DNA of 15,842 nucleotides from Oleispira sp963933055 (GTDB lineage: Bacteria > Pseudomonadota > Gammaproteobacteria > Pseudomonadales > Oceanobacteraceae): contig CAWVSY010000072.1 of assembly GCA_963933055.1 (NCBI GenBank), positions 1-15,842 of the forward strand, given 5' to 3'. This document shows, one piece after another, positions 1 to 7,511 of the stretch (position 1 is its first letter; the number at the start of each line of letters is the position of its first letter). The translations under genes were made by a program, and so were the position numbers. Below the pieces are notes generated by a model. The model was not told the origin of the DNA, did not search any database, and was given only the letters and a program-made list of their open reading frames with translations.

Positions 1-704
1 TGAACGTTGATATCGCAGCAGACGTTGTTAGCGGCATCGGTGATGGTTGTGAATTGTCAGGCATCTCTTTGGTAGGCGGCGAAACGGCTGAAATGCCAGG
101 CATGTACGAAGGCGAAGATTACGATCTAGCCGGTTTCTGTGTTGGTATCGCAGAAAAAGAAGAAATCATTGATGGTTCAAAAGTAGCGGCTGGCGATACA
201 CTGATCGCACTCGCGTCTTCTGGCCCACATTCCAACGGCTACTCTTTGATCCGTAAGATCCTTGAAGTATCAGGCGCTGACCTAGACCAAGATCTAGACG
301 GTCAGTCTTTGAAAGACGCCCTAATTGCACCAACCAACATCTACGTTAAATCGGTTCTTAAATTGATTAACGCCAGCGACGTGCATGCACTTTGCCACAT
401 TACAGGCGGTGGTTTCCAAGAAAACATTCCACGCGTATTGCCAGAAACAGCAAAAGCCGTGATCAATACGAAAAGCTGGGATCTACCACCAGTATTCAAA
501 TGGTTGCAAGAACAAGGCAACGTAGAAGCCTTCGAAATGTACCGTACGTTCAACTGCGGTGTCGGCATGATTGCTTGTGTTCCAGCTGACAAAGCTGATT
601 CAGCCGTTGCCCTACTGAACGCCGAAGGCGAGCAAGCTTGGATCATTGGCCACATCGAAGATGTTGCTGAAGGTGAAGAACAAGTTGAGCTGCAAGGTCT
701 ATAA
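1..704 (+). CDS. purM: Phosphoribosylformylglycinamidine cyclo-ligase (AIR synthetase), 5'-truncated by window edge
   Basis: The enzyme closes the imidazole ring, converting FGAM and ATP to AIR in cytoplasmic purine synthesis. The open frame enters from the left edge (first whole codon at position 3) and reads NVDIAADVVSGIGDGCELSG, followed by the PurM signature VGGETAEMPGMY. Further on are SSGPHSNGYSLIR and HITGGGFQENIPRVLP, both typical of the AIR-synthase C-terminal domain. About 233 codons are present; the family is usually near 345 residues, so roughly the first third is missing. A TTG at 54 is only an internal Leu codon and not a start. The stop TAA lies 3 nt before purN, so the two are almost certainly co-transcribed and probably translationally coupled. 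Identity is secure from the motifs and the neighbour. Confidence 0.97.
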   Translation, partial: NVDIAADVVSGIGDGCELSGISLVGGETAEMPGMYEGEDYDLAGFCVGIAEKEEIIDGSKVAAGDTLIALASSGPHSNGYSLIRKILEVSGADLDQDLDGQSLKDALIAPTNIYVKSVLKLINASDVHALCHITGGGFQENIPRVLPETAKAVINTKSWDLPPVFKWLQEQGNVEAFEMYRTFNCGVGMIACVPADKADSAVALLNAEGEQAWIIGHIEDVAEGEEQVELQGL

Positions 705-707
705 GTA

Positions 708-1388
708 ATGCAAGCAAGCGAAGCTGAAAATCCCCGCATTGTCGTTCTAATCTCTGGCAGTGGCAGCAACATGGTTGCCATCGCCGAGGCGGTTAAAGCG
801 GAAGTTTCTGATTCCGATAACGAAGCTCAAATCGTTGGCGTAATCAGCAACCGACCTAACGCAGAAGGCTTAAACAAAGCTCAAGCGTTAGATCTGCATA
901 CCGATATTATTGACCATACCTTGTATGCTAGCCGCGACGAATTCGATCACGCATTAATCCGCATGATCGAAGACCTCAAACCTGACCTCGTAGTATTGGC
1001 TGGATTCATGCGTATTTTAACCGCCGATTTCACCCGTTATTACGAAGGGCGTTTATTAAATATTCACCCTTCGCTATTACCGAAATACCAAGGTTTGAAT
1101 ACCCACCAGCGCGCATTGGATGCTGGCGATGACATTCACGGCGTTACCGTGCATTTCGTGACCGAAGAATTGGATGGTGGCCCAAATGCCATTCAAGCCA
1201 TCGTCCCGATTCTTGATATTGATAACGCACAAGAACTGCAAAAGCGTATTCAAATACAAGAACACATCATTTACCCGATTGCGGTAAAGTGGTTCTGCGA
1301 AGGTCGTCTAACGATGAAAGGCAACCAAGCCTTGTTAGACGGACAACCGCTGCCTGCGACAGGTGTTCAACTTGATACTCGAGGTTAA
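708..1388 (+). CDS. purN: Phosphoribosylglycinamide formyltransferase 1
   Basis: This enzyme transfers a formyl group from 10-formyl-tetrahydrofolate to GAR, giving FGAR, in the purine pathway. The N-terminal phosphate-binding loop SGSGSN is at residues 16-21. The catalytic triad of the family can be placed by motif: Asn118 and His120 in NIHPSLLP, and Asp156 in LDGG. The segment HGVTVHFVTEELDGGP is characteristic. Length is 226 residues against about 212 in E. coli; the extra residues are at the N terminus and in the tail. The ATG at 708 lies 3 nt after the purM stop. purM-purN followed by a DUF3108 gene is also the order I recall from Pseudomonas aeruginosa, which supports vertical inheritance of this block. 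Confidence 0.97.
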   Translation: MQASEAENPRIVVLISGSGSNMVAIAEAVKAEVSDSDNEAQIVGVISNRPNAEGLNKAQALDLHTDIIDHTLYASRDEFDHALIRMIEDLKPDLVVLAGFMRILTADFTRYYEGRLLNIHPSLLPKYQGLNTHQRALDAGDDIHGVTVHFVTEELDGGPNAIQAIVPILDIDNAQELQKRIQIQEHIIYPIAVKWFCEGRLTMKGNQALLDGQPLPATGVQLDTRG

Positions 1389-1406
1389 ACTCGCAGCGTC
1401 ATTATG

Positions 1407-1494
1407 AATAAAGTCCATCAGTTGTTATTTAGCCAAGCCTCGATATACTGAGGCTCATCTTAATAGCATATCGATACTTATGATGGACTTTATT
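1407..1494. repeat. 14-bp inverted repeat spanning the DUF3108 start codon
   Basis: The left arm aataaagtccatca (1407-1420) is the exact reverse complement of tgatggactttatt (1481-1494). The right arm overlaps the first codons of the DUF3108 gene and is followed by a T-rich run. A smaller hairpin, agcctc/gaggct (1436-1441 and 1450-1455), sits in the loop. The structure could act as a weak terminator after purN or hide the next gene's start codon. The pairing is seen directly; the role is inferred. Confidence 0.6.
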
Positions 1495-2235
1495 TTTTCT
1501 CGTGTAGTACCCTTTTTGTGTTTAATTACTTTATCTTTTAATAGCTTAAGTAATTCCCCCGGCAGCTCAACCGACAAAATTCCCTACCCCGCATTCACTG
1601 CAAACTATCAAGCACAATGGAAAGGTGGCTGGTTTCCTATCACCGTTGATGCAGTACGTACGCTGACCTATGACGACAAAGGCAATGGCGAATTAAAATT
1701 CATGGCAGATTCTTCCATCGCTGGCCTAGAAGAGATTAGTAATTTCACCTGGCAAGATAATCAAATAAAACCGCTTCAATACCGTTATTTACGCACCGGC
1801 TTATTTAAAGAACCCGACCGTGATCAACGCTTCAATTGGCTGCAAAAAAACATTACCAATGGCGAAACTCAACAAGAGTTCAAAGGCCATTGGCATAATG
1901 AAGTGCAAGACAACCTAAGCTACAACTTGCAAGCGGGCATTGATTTAAAAAATGGCAAAACCCAATTTAGCTACCCTGTTTTTGATCGTAAAAAAATCAA
2001 AAGCTTCGACTTTCAACTGGTCGGCTTTGAAGCCCTCAATACCCAAGTAGGTAAGTTACGCACAGTTAAGGTTGAACTGATTGAAAGTAAGAAAAAGAGT
2101 AAAAAGAAAACGTTTATTTGGTTTGCCCAAGATTACGATTATTTACTGGTGCGCCTTAAGCAAGAACAAAAAGACGGTCAGGTTTACGAGATCAATCTGA
2201 CCGCTGCTGAGATTAATGGGAAGACACTAAAATAA
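1480..2235 (+). CDS. DUF3108 domain-containing exported protein
   Basis: A 251-residue protein with an N-terminal hydrophobic stretch (about residues 6-24, VVPFLCLITLSFNS) that looks like a signal peptide, so the mature part is probably periplasmic. The rest matches what I know of the DUF3108 family: an early YQAQWKGG-like strand, TWQDNQIKPLQYRY, a region like FDRKKIKSFDFQ, and a C-terminal half with many beta strands and Lys-rich patches (about residues 206-213). No catalytic motif is visible and the family's function is unknown. It follows purN by 91 nt on the same strand, a common gammaproteobacterial neighbourhood. No clear Shine-Dalgarno sequence precedes ATG 1480; ATG 1483 is an equally possible start. 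The start region lies in one arm of a 14-bp inverted repeat, which may limit translation. Confidence 0.85.
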   Translation: MMDFIFSRVVPFLCLITLSFNSLSNSPGSSTDKIPYPAFTANYQAQWKGGWFPITVDAVRTLTYDDKGNGELKFMADSSIAGLEEISNFTWQDNQIKPLQYRYLRTGLFKEPDRDQRFNWLQKNITNGETQQEFKGHWHNEVQDNLSYNLQAGIDLKNGKTQFSYPVFDRKKIKSFDFQLVGFEALNTQVGKLRTVKVELIESKKKSKKKTFIWFAQDYDYLLVRLKQEQKDGQVYEINLTAAEINGKTLK

Positions 2236-2251
2236 GTTAAGCCATTAATCT

Positions 2252-2974
2252 ATGAACCGCACCAATCCCGACGACGTTATTGCACCCGACGATTTTATAG
2301 CACCTAAGTGCAATGAAGAAATCGACATACTGTTTCAAGATGAGCATCTTTTGCTCATCAACAAACCCAGCAAACTGCTCAGTTTATCCGGTAAAAACCC
2401 CGCCAACTTAGATTCTGTGCATTACCGTATTCGCCAGTTATTTCCGACGGCGCTTATGATTCATCGCTTAGATTTAGGCACCTCGGGCATCATGGTGATT
2501 GCGTTAAATAAAGACATCAGCCGATTACTCAATCGCCAATTCAGCGAACGCCAAGTCACTAAAACCTATACCGCACTGCTAGCGGGACGGGTCGATCAAG
2601 AACGCGGAACGATTGAATTAGCCATCGCCAAAGGGGAATTTCCGTATCAAAAAATCTGCCATGAAACGGGCAAAGCGGCCTTAACGGAATATCAATTATT
2701 AGGCCATGAAGATTTCAATTTTCATGACCAAAGCCATCCAGTCAGTCGAGTGCTTTATACACCGCATACCGGACGCACTCATCAACTGCGCATCCATAGC
2801 CAGCAATTTGGCCATCCGATTATTGGTTGCGATTTATATAGCGGCCAAGCAGGCAGCGCTTTTGAAAATAGCGAGCACATGGCTGATCGTTTAATGCTGC
2901 ACGCCACAACCCTTGAGTTTCATCACCCAATCCATGGCGAACGCATTTTAGGCAAAAGCCCTTGCCCTTTTTAG
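2252..2974 (+). CDS. RluA-family pseudouridine synthase (RluA-like)
   Basis: It isomerises specific uridines to pseudouridine in structured RNA; E. coli RluA acts on 23S rRNA U746 and tRNA U32. The catalytic motif HRLDLGTSG places the nucleophile at Asp74. INKPSKLLSL (about 36-45) is the family's N-terminal NKP motif, and the C-terminal HTGRTHQLRIHSQQFGHPI block is the conserved RTHQLR region. The segment KICHETGKAALTEYQLL resembles the corresponding RluA sequence more than RluC or RluD. There is no N-terminal S4 domain, also as in RluA. At 240 residues it is slightly longer than E. coli RluA (219), mainly because of a charged N-terminal extension. It lies 16 nt after the DUF3108 stop and is probably in the same transcript. 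Family is certain; the exact RNA target is inferred. Confidence 0.93.
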   Translation: MNRTNPDDVIAPDDFIAPKCNEEIDILFQDEHLLLINKPSKLLSLSGKNPANLDSVHYRIRQLFPTALMIHRLDLGTSGIMVIALNKDISRLLNRQFSERQVTKTYTALLAGRVDQERGTIELAIAKGEFPYQKICHETGKAALTEYQLLGHEDFNFHDQSHPVSRVLYTPHTGRTHQLRIHSQQFGHPIIGCDLYSGQAGSAFENSEHMADRLMLHATTLEFHHPIHGERILGKSPCPF

Positions 2975-3119
2975 GGCATAAACTCTCAGTGGAACAGTCT
3001 TTTCAGCTATTTTTCAAACGAGTTTACTAAAAGAGACTTTACTCTCTAGGCCCATTCTTTTCTAATAGGCGGCTATTCGATATTCATTACATATCACTCT
3101 AAATATCACAATATTAGTA

Positions 3120-3127
3120 TTAGGAGA
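3120..3127 (+). promoter_or_regulatory. Shine-Dalgarno sequence fixing the aminotransferase start
   Basis: TTAGGAGA, with AGGAG about 8 nt before ATG 3133, is a near-perfect ribosome binding site. It follows a 158-nt leader after the pseudouridine synthase, so the gene probably has its own promoter, though no convincing -35/-10 pair could be fixed by eye. Confidence 0.75.
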
Positions 3128-3132
3128 AAATC

Positions 3133-4260
3133 ATGGCCGGTTTATTACCCGATGTCGATCCAGCAGGGTTATTAGAATATTCAGTTGTCTTTACCGACCG
3201 CTCTCTTAACCACATGTCACAAGCCTTCCAAGGCGTGATGAACGACATCTCTAGCAACCTAAAAGAAGTATACAACGCAGACGCAACCGTGGTTGTTCCT
3301 GGCGGCGGCACTTACGGTATGGAAGCGGTTGCTCGTCAATTTGCTCAAGACAAAAAATGTTTAGTCATTCGTAACGGTTGGTTCAGCTACCGCTGGACGC
3401 AAATCTTTGAAATGGGCAACATCCCATCCGATAGCATCGTGATGAAAGCGCGTCGCATCGAAGAAGGCCCACAAGCGCCATTCGCACCAGCACCTATCGA
3501 AGAAGTGGTTGCTACGATTTTGAGCGAGAAGCCACAAATGGTTTTCGCACCGCACGTTGAAACAGCGTCTGGCATGATTTTGCCAAACGATTATTTAAAA
3601 GCCGTTGCTGAAGCTGTTCATTCTGTGGGCGGTTTGTTCGTATTGGATTGCGTCGCGTCCGGTACGGTCTGGGTTGATATGAAAGACGTAGGTATCGACA
3701 TCTTAATCAGCGCACCGCAAAAAGGCTGGAGTGCTTCTCCGTGTGCGGCATTGGTGATGCTCAATAACGATGCTTTGGCTGAGATGGAAAAAACCACCAG
3801 CTCTAGCTTTGCCTGCAACTTGAAGCAGTGGCACGGCATCATGCAAGCCTATGAAAATGGCGGCCATGCCTACCACGCGACACTACCGACTGATGCGCTA
3901 ACGAAATTCCGTGACGCGATGCTAGAAACCAAAGAATACGGTTTTGATAAGGTCTGTGCTGAGCAAATTGAACTGGGCCAAAAAGTCCGTGCATTGTTAG
4001 AAAGCAAAGGCATTAAAAGTGTTGCCGCTGAAGGCTTTAAAGCCCCAGGCGTTGTGGTTAACTACACCACTGACGGCGACATGCAAAACGGTAAGAAGTT
4101 TGCGGCTCAAGGCATGCAAGCGGCGGCTGGCGTTCCATTACAGTGTGACGAAGGCGATGACTACAAAACGTTCCGTTTAGGTTTATTTGGTTTAGACAAG
4201 TTGCACAACATTGATCGTACTGTTGCTAACTTAGAATCTGTATTAGATCAGATTCTGTAA
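3133..4260 (+). CDS. Class V aminotransferase, alanine-glyoxylate aminotransferase-like
   Basis: A PLP-dependent fold-type I enzyme of 375 residues. The Schiff-base lysine is Lys197 in SAPQKGWS. Asp172 in FVLDCVAS would bind the pyridine nitrogen. PGGGTYGMEAVARQF (about 56-70) forms the cofactor phosphate loop, and HVETASGMI (141-149) is the usual H-x-E-T-S/A-x-G segment. Arg348 in FRLGLFG corresponds to the substrate-carboxylate arginine of alanine-glyoxylate aminotransferases. YHATLPTD (247-254) is also typical. The enzyme would transfer an amino group between a small amino acid such as alanine or serine and an oxo-acid such as glyoxylate or pyruvate; the natural substrate cannot be read from the sequence. 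The start is fixed by a strong AGGAG. It appears monocistronic, with a hairpin just after its stop. Confidence 0.9.
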   Translation: MAGLLPDVDPAGLLEYSVVFTDRSLNHMSQAFQGVMNDISSNLKEVYNADATVVVPGGGTYGMEAVARQFAQDKKCLVIRNGWFSYRWTQIFEMGNIPSDSIVMKARRIEEGPQAPFAPAPIEEVVATILSEKPQMVFAPHVETASGMILPNDYLKAVAEAVHSVGGLFVLDCVASGTVWVDMKDVGIDILISAPQKGWSASPCAALVMLNNDALAEMEKTTSSSFACNLKQWHGIMQAYENGGHAYHATLPTDALTKFRDAMLETKEYGFDKVCAEQIELGQKVRALLESKGIKSVAAEGFKAPGVVVNYTTDGDMQNGKKFAAQGMQAAAGVPLQCDEGDDYKTFRLGLFGLDKLHNIDRTVANLESVLDQIL

Positions 4261-4270
4261 ACAATAAATG

Positions 4271-4299
4271 ATTGAGATTTGCTCCGCGCAAATTTCGAT
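4271..4299 (+). terminator. Stem-loop just after the aminotransferase gene
   Basis: GAGATTTGC (4274-4282) pairs with GCAAATTTC (4288-4296) around the loop TCCGC, with one G-U pair. The stem can extend outward to 4271/4299 with a further wobble. It begins about 11 nt after the stop codon. There is no long T run afterwards, so it could be a processing or 3'-end stabilising hairpin, or part of the adjoining repeat, instead of a classical intrinsic terminator. Confidence 0.5.
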
Positions 4300-4303
4300 T
4301 ATT

Positions 4304-4411
4304 ATCGCGATTGGGTGTGTCCTTTTACGGCACGCCGTGAATACATCCCTGTAGGCTCGAAGATCCCATCCCTGGGATCTAACAGCCTTAAACGACACAC
4401 CCAATCCCGAT
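4304..4411. repeat. Cloverleaf-like multi-arm palindromic intergenic repeat
   Basis: The outer stem joins 4304-4321 to 4394-4411: 18 positions with one mismatch, core GATTGGGTGTGTC / GACACACCCAATC. Inside are three hairpins: ACGGC/GCCGT (4327-4338), TACA-TCCC-TGTA (4342-4353) and AGATCCCA-TCCC-TGGGATCT (4361-4380). The last two share the loop context CATCCCTG. There is no coding potential of note and no tRNA features. The architecture resembles REP- or MITE-like intergenic repeats. Copies elsewhere in the genome are expected but cannot be seen here. Confidence 0.75.
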
Positions 4412-4456
4412 ACGCGAAATCAAGCATCGGTAAATTCTGCGACCCATCTATTTGTT

Positions 4457-5302
4457 ATGCATTTAAAACCCAACTGGCGAATTCTCACCATCGGCGACGG
4501 CGATCTTTCTTTCTCTGCCTCCCTTTGGAATCACTTCAAACCGGCGCAGCTCACTGCAACGGTATTTGATAGCCAGCAAACCCTAGAAGATAAATACCAG
4601 CATCACGCCATCGAACAATTACAAACAGATCCAAAGCAACAAATTTTGTTTGGCTTTGATGTCACTGATCCAAGATCTTGGCCAGAAGCCTGGAGCAACT
4701 TAAATAAAAACAACGTAGAACATCAGCAATTCGATCTTGTTATTTTTCAGTTTCCGCTGGTGCCCGCGTTTGAAGACCCTGAATATTTTCATAAAATGGG
4801 CGATATCAGTATTAATACGCTTAACCGTTTATTATTACGAAAATTCTTAATCCATTGCAGCGAATACTTCCTCGATCCCAATGGTCAGCAACTGTGTTAC
4901 ATCACTTCAAAAGACGTGAAGCCTTACAGCGAGTGGAATATCGAGAATAGCCTCAACCAAGGCTTAGAACAGATAGAATACCTAGGCGCTATGCCCTTTA
5001 ATATTGAAGACTTTCCAGGGTATAAAATTAGAAATGTCGATCGCGACAAACACGTAAAAGATACTCAAGGCATCACTTATGTATGGCGTCCAAAAACAGG
5101 CGCATTAACGCATAACCGCACATCAGAATATGAGTTCATCGAAGGATTAATAGCCAAAAGCCATCAAGGGGAAGAATACTGCGAGTTTTGCAAAGCGGGA
5201 CCCTTTGTATCCGCCAGCGATAAATCACTGCACGAGCAAACGAAGAAACATCGACTCATGCAACAATATGAAGATCAGTACGTACGCATGATCAAAAAAT
5301 AG
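4457..5302 (+). CDS. BMT5-like (DUF2431) Rossmann-fold methyltransferase with C-terminal Cys2His2 tail
   Basis: A 281-residue protein. Residues 8-25, RILTIGDGDLSFSASLWN, match the N-terminal SAM-loop signature of the DUF2431/BMT5-like family (I-L-x-x-G-x-G-D-x-S-F-S). LTATVFDS (32-39) gives the second acidic strand. VIFQFPLVPAF (95-105) stands where the family has FNFPH, and LNRLLLRKF plus KPYSEWNI complete the domain. Characterised eukaryotic members (yeast Bmt5) methylate N3 of a uridine in large-subunit rRNA, so an RNA uridine methyltransferase role is plausible but inferred. After the domain, Cys242, Cys245, His259 and His265 form a C-x2-C-x13-H-x5-H pattern resembling a small U1-type zinc finger. 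ATG 4457 is the latest start that keeps the SAM loop; its Shine-Dalgarno sequence is weak. It follows the intergenic repeat and is convergent with the S4 gene. Confidence 0.8.
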   Translation: MHLKPNWRILTIGDGDLSFSASLWNHFKPAQLTATVFDSQQTLEDKYQHHAIEQLQTDPKQQILFGFDVTDPRSWPEAWSNLNKNNVEHQQFDLVIFQFPLVPAFEDPEYFHKMGDISINTLNRLLLRKFLIHCSEYFLDPNGQQLCYITSKDVKPYSEWNIENSLNQGLEQIEYLGAMPFNIEDFPGYKIRNVDRDKHVKDTQGITYVWRPKTGALTHNRTSEYEFIEGLIAKSHQGEEYCEFCKAGPFVSASDKSLHEQTKKHRLMQQYEDQYVRMIKK

Positions 5303-5313
5303 GCGTCAGTTAA

Positions 5314-5529
5314 TTAGCCTTCTAGTTGAACCTGATACGATTCACCTTCAAACTCAATCACATCACCGGCAACAACTTGCTTACGCTTTTGCGTTTCAAA
5401 CTCGCCGTTCAGCTTCACTTCGCCATCTGCAATTGCCGCTTTGGCTTCAGCACCGCTCGCACGAAGTCCTTCAAACTTAAGGATCTTATACAGCTCAACA
5501 GGCTCTTTATTGATAAATACTTGGTTCAT
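5314..5529 (-). CDS. Small S4-domain RNA-binding protein, YbcJ-like
   Basis: A 71-residue protein that is almost entirely one S4 domain: VELYKILKFEGLRASGAEAKAAIADGEVKLNGEFETQKRKQVVAGDVIEFEG. The K-x-x-G-L/A-x-S-G-x-E-A-K helix and the V-x-V/L-N-G turn are standard S4 features. It matches the YbcJ/YaaA-type stand-alone S4 proteins, which bind structured RNA and are thought to act around ribosomes or tRNA. The ATG at 5529 is the only reasonable start for this length. The gene ends 11 nt from the end of the convergent BMT5-like gene. The 130 nt separating it from the divergent solute-binding gene must hold its promoter, but no clear hexamer pair is visible there. Confidence 0.88.
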   Translation of the reverse strand: MNQVFINKEPVELYKILKFEGLRASGAEAKAAIADGEVKLNGEFETQKRKQVVAGDVIEFEGESYQVQLEG

Positions 5530-5659
5530 CAGGGTCTACTTCAATAGAAAAATATAAGGCGCTAAAATACCACGAACCAGTCAAAGCCGCTACGAAAGCT
5601 GTACAAGCAAAACAATAAAGCTAATATTAAAGTCATACTCACAAAAGCAGACCTCGTAC

Positions 5660-6475
5660 ATGCGACCGATCACAACCGCCATCAGACTCGTCATCTGCGC
5701 CTTAGGCCTAATCGCACACCATGGCTACGCCAATACCCATAGCAATGCTTACGTTAGTAACAAGGTGCAGGTGTATACCTACCATGAAAAGCCGCCGTAT
5801 TTTATTCATGAAAACAAAATCACCCAATCGACTCAGCATGGCATTTACCAAGACTTTGTTAACTACCTGAATGCTCAACAAAGCAATATACGCTACGAGC
5901 TTCGCTTTATGCCCAGACTCAGGCTAGAAAGTCAGTTAACCAAAGAAAAACTCGACGGCATCATCATTGGTGTAAACCCGTTATGGTTCAAAGACAAAGA
6001 ACAAACCAAATACCTTTGGACCAACGCCATAATGAAAGACAAAGATATGTTTTTAGTGAACAGTAAAAGCGACATTAACTTCACTAAGCCCGAAGAATTC
6101 ATTGGTTTGAGGTTTGCTATCGCCAGAGGCAGCTATTACAAAGGCATTACAGAGCTAGCCAAAGAAAGGAAAATAACGCTCTCACCCACCAATAGCGCCC
6201 AGCAGAATTTAGAAATGCTTGCCCATAATCGAGCTGATGTCACCATTATGAGCCAATTAACCGCGAACTATTTTTTCAATAGCCAGTACCCACGCGAGAA
6301 GTTCAGAATATTAGCAACGCCCCACGATATCTTCGAACGCATGATCTTAATTCCTGGCAGCCAAAAACACCTGCATCAAGAATTAAGCATCATCGTCGAA
6401 AAAGCCGCCTCGGATAAAACCTGGCAAGACACACTAGAAAAGTGGCACGTAACAGAATTAGTAACCACCGAGTGA
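5660..6475 (+). CDS. Periplasmic solute-binding protein, family 3-like (transporter substrate-binding domain)
   Basis: A 271-residue protein with a signal peptide at about residues 1-24 (hydrophobic IRLVICALGLIAH, likely cut after GYA). The mature part begins VQVYTYHEKPPYF, the usual first strand of SBP_bac_3 proteins. It continues through GIYQDFVNYLN, a DGIIIGVNP segment, EEFIGLRFAIARGSYY (start of lobe 2) and NLEMLAHNRADVTIMSQ (hinge and helix). These domains bind amino acids or similar polar ligands. No permease or ATPase gene adjoins it and no transmembrane segment follows, so it is an orphan that may serve a distant transporter or a sensor. It is convergent with the TRM11-like gene (14 nt between stops). 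Family assignment is good; the ligand is unknown. Confidence 0.82.
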   Translation: MRPITTAIRLVICALGLIAHHGYANTHSNAYVSNKVQVYTYHEKPPYFIHENKITQSTQHGIYQDFVNYLNAQQSNIRYELRFMPRLRLESQLTKEKLDGIIIGVNPLWFKDKEQTKYLWTNAIMKDKDMFLVNSKSDINFTKPEEFIGLRFAIARGSYYKGITELAKERKITLSPTNSAQQNLEMLAHNRADVTIMSQLTANYFFNSQYPREKFRILATPHDIFERMILIPGSQKHLHQELSIIVEKAASDKTWQDTLEKWHVTELVTTE

Positions 6476-6489
6476 TACGAAAACCCGCG

Positions 6490-7452
6490 CTATATTTTTC
6501 TTAACATCACAACATCGCGCACAATCGACTCACTCATACGGTGCTGCGCCGAGAAATCCAAAACCTGAAGTTCACAATCAGAAAAAGCCGCAATCAAATC
6601 ACGACGCTTAGGAATATTGCTATTAAACGCAATCACAATAACCCCGCCTTTCTTCAATACATCACTCCAACCTTTTGCACACTCCTCAAGAACCGCCAAC
6701 GGATTCCGAGTTTTGCTGGTTGTAAAGTGCTGCACTCCATAAGGAATGTCGGTTACCAGCAGATCAAACTTATCACCTTTCAGAATGCTACTTGTCTCAA
6801 TAGAATCACCGGTAATAATACGCATCGTCGCATCGTTTGCGGTAAAGTCTAAAAACTTACCTTTACTCTGCTTACCCGCTTTACCACCAACAAAGCCATC
6901 GCGGAACTGATGCTTTTGCTTATGCACCTTGCACCACTTCTTCACATTCTGACGAATCTCTGGCAACGCTTTGCTATCTTGCTCAATGCCTTTACTGCTC
7001 ATGCCATAACGCATCGCCCACAACAACGTTGTTGCACGACCACACATAGGATCTAACAGCTTAACCTTCGAAATATCGTCATACTTGATACTCGCCAAAC
7101 CCACATTAATCAGCATCTGGGTTAAGGTTTCGTTGGTTTTACCCTTGAATTTAGCACCAAAGATAAAATCTTCATCAAGATCAAAATTGTTCGATGTCGC
7201 CAAAGGCAGCAACTGCTCACAGCCTTCATCACCAGTTTGCTCAAAAATGCCATGCACACACGACAAGCGTGCCAACATTGGCAACTGCTCTTCTGCTGCG
7301 GTTAGTCGCAGAAAATCCATCTCGGCGATCTTCACATACTCAACGTCATGGTCAGGCAACGACCATGCAAGCTCAGCTTTAGCAACATCAATATAATCAT
7401 TAAAATAAGCACTTTTAGCGCGAGGAGAAATCAATAGAGCGAAGCGCTTCAT
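6490..7452 (-). CDS. SAM-dependent RNA methyltransferase, TRM11/UPF0020-like
   Basis: A 320-residue protein. The C-terminal catalytic domain starts near residue 130. LLDPMCGRATTLLWA (132-146) is the motif I SAM-binding loop with Asp134 and Gly138. GIEQD (155-159) supplies the acidic motif II residue. TDIPYG (234-239) is the (D/N)-(P/I)-P-(Y/F/W) catalytic motif of amino-methyltransferases, seen in TRM11 and related guanine-N2 enzymes that modify tRNA or rRNA. KKGGVIVIAFNSNIPKR is the usual late strand. The N-terminal 120 residues show no THUMP domain that I can recognise and may be the substrate-recognition part. ATG 7452 is preceded by AGG about 10 nt upstream. It lies 59 nt after the DUF3127 gene on the same strand, so the two probably share a transcript. 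The target nucleotide is not readable. Confidence 0.8.
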   Translation of the reverse strand: MKRFALLISPRAKSAYFNDYIDVAKAELAWSLPDHDVEYVKIAEMDFLRLTAAEEQLPMLARLSCVHGIFEQTGDEGCEQLLPLATSNNFDLDEDFIFGAKFKGKTNETLTQMLINVGLASIKYDDISKVKLLDPMCGRATTLLWAMRYGMSSKGIEQDSKALPEIRQNVKKWCKVHKQKHQFRDGFVGGKAGKQSKGKFLDFTANDATMRIITGDSIETSSILKGDKFDLLVTDIPYGVQHFTTSKTRNPLAVLEECAKGWSDVLKKGGVIVIAFNSNIPKRRDLIAAFSDCELQVLDFSAQHRMSESIVRDVVMLRKI

Positions 7453-7511
7453 GAAGGGAACCTAATCAAAAATATATAAAAAAGACACACTAAATAATAC
7501 AACAGATGCGC

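Noticed and set aside
341..781. Long minus-strand open frame of 146 codons opposite purM
   Set aside because: It overlies the conserved purM coding frame, has low-complexity Ser/Thr/Pro/Cys-rich composition and no recognisable motif; a shadow of the real gene.
1436..1455. Intrinsic terminator directly after purN (AGCCTC/GAGGCT)
   Set aside because: The stem has only six pairs and no T run follows; it is kept only as part of the larger inverted repeat.
2960..2978. Terminator at the end of the pseudouridine synthase gene (TGCCC/GGGCA around a T-rich loop)
   Set aside because: Five pairs only, overlapping the last codons, with no T tail; not distinguishable from chance.
4304..4411. tRNA or tRNA-like gene, suggested by the cloverleaf shape
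   Set aside because: Arm lengths, the absence of a T-psi-C-like GTTCRANNC block, the 18-position outer stem and the lack of an anticodon arm rule out a tRNA.
4279..4569. Open frame of 96 codons across the cloverleaf repeat
   Set aside because: It runs through the palindromic repeat and into the BMT5-like gene in another frame, with no ribosome binding site or motif.
5530..5659. Divergent promoter pair between the S4 and solute-binding genes
   Set aside because: Promoters must be near, but no -35/-10 combination stood out on either strand, so none is annotated.
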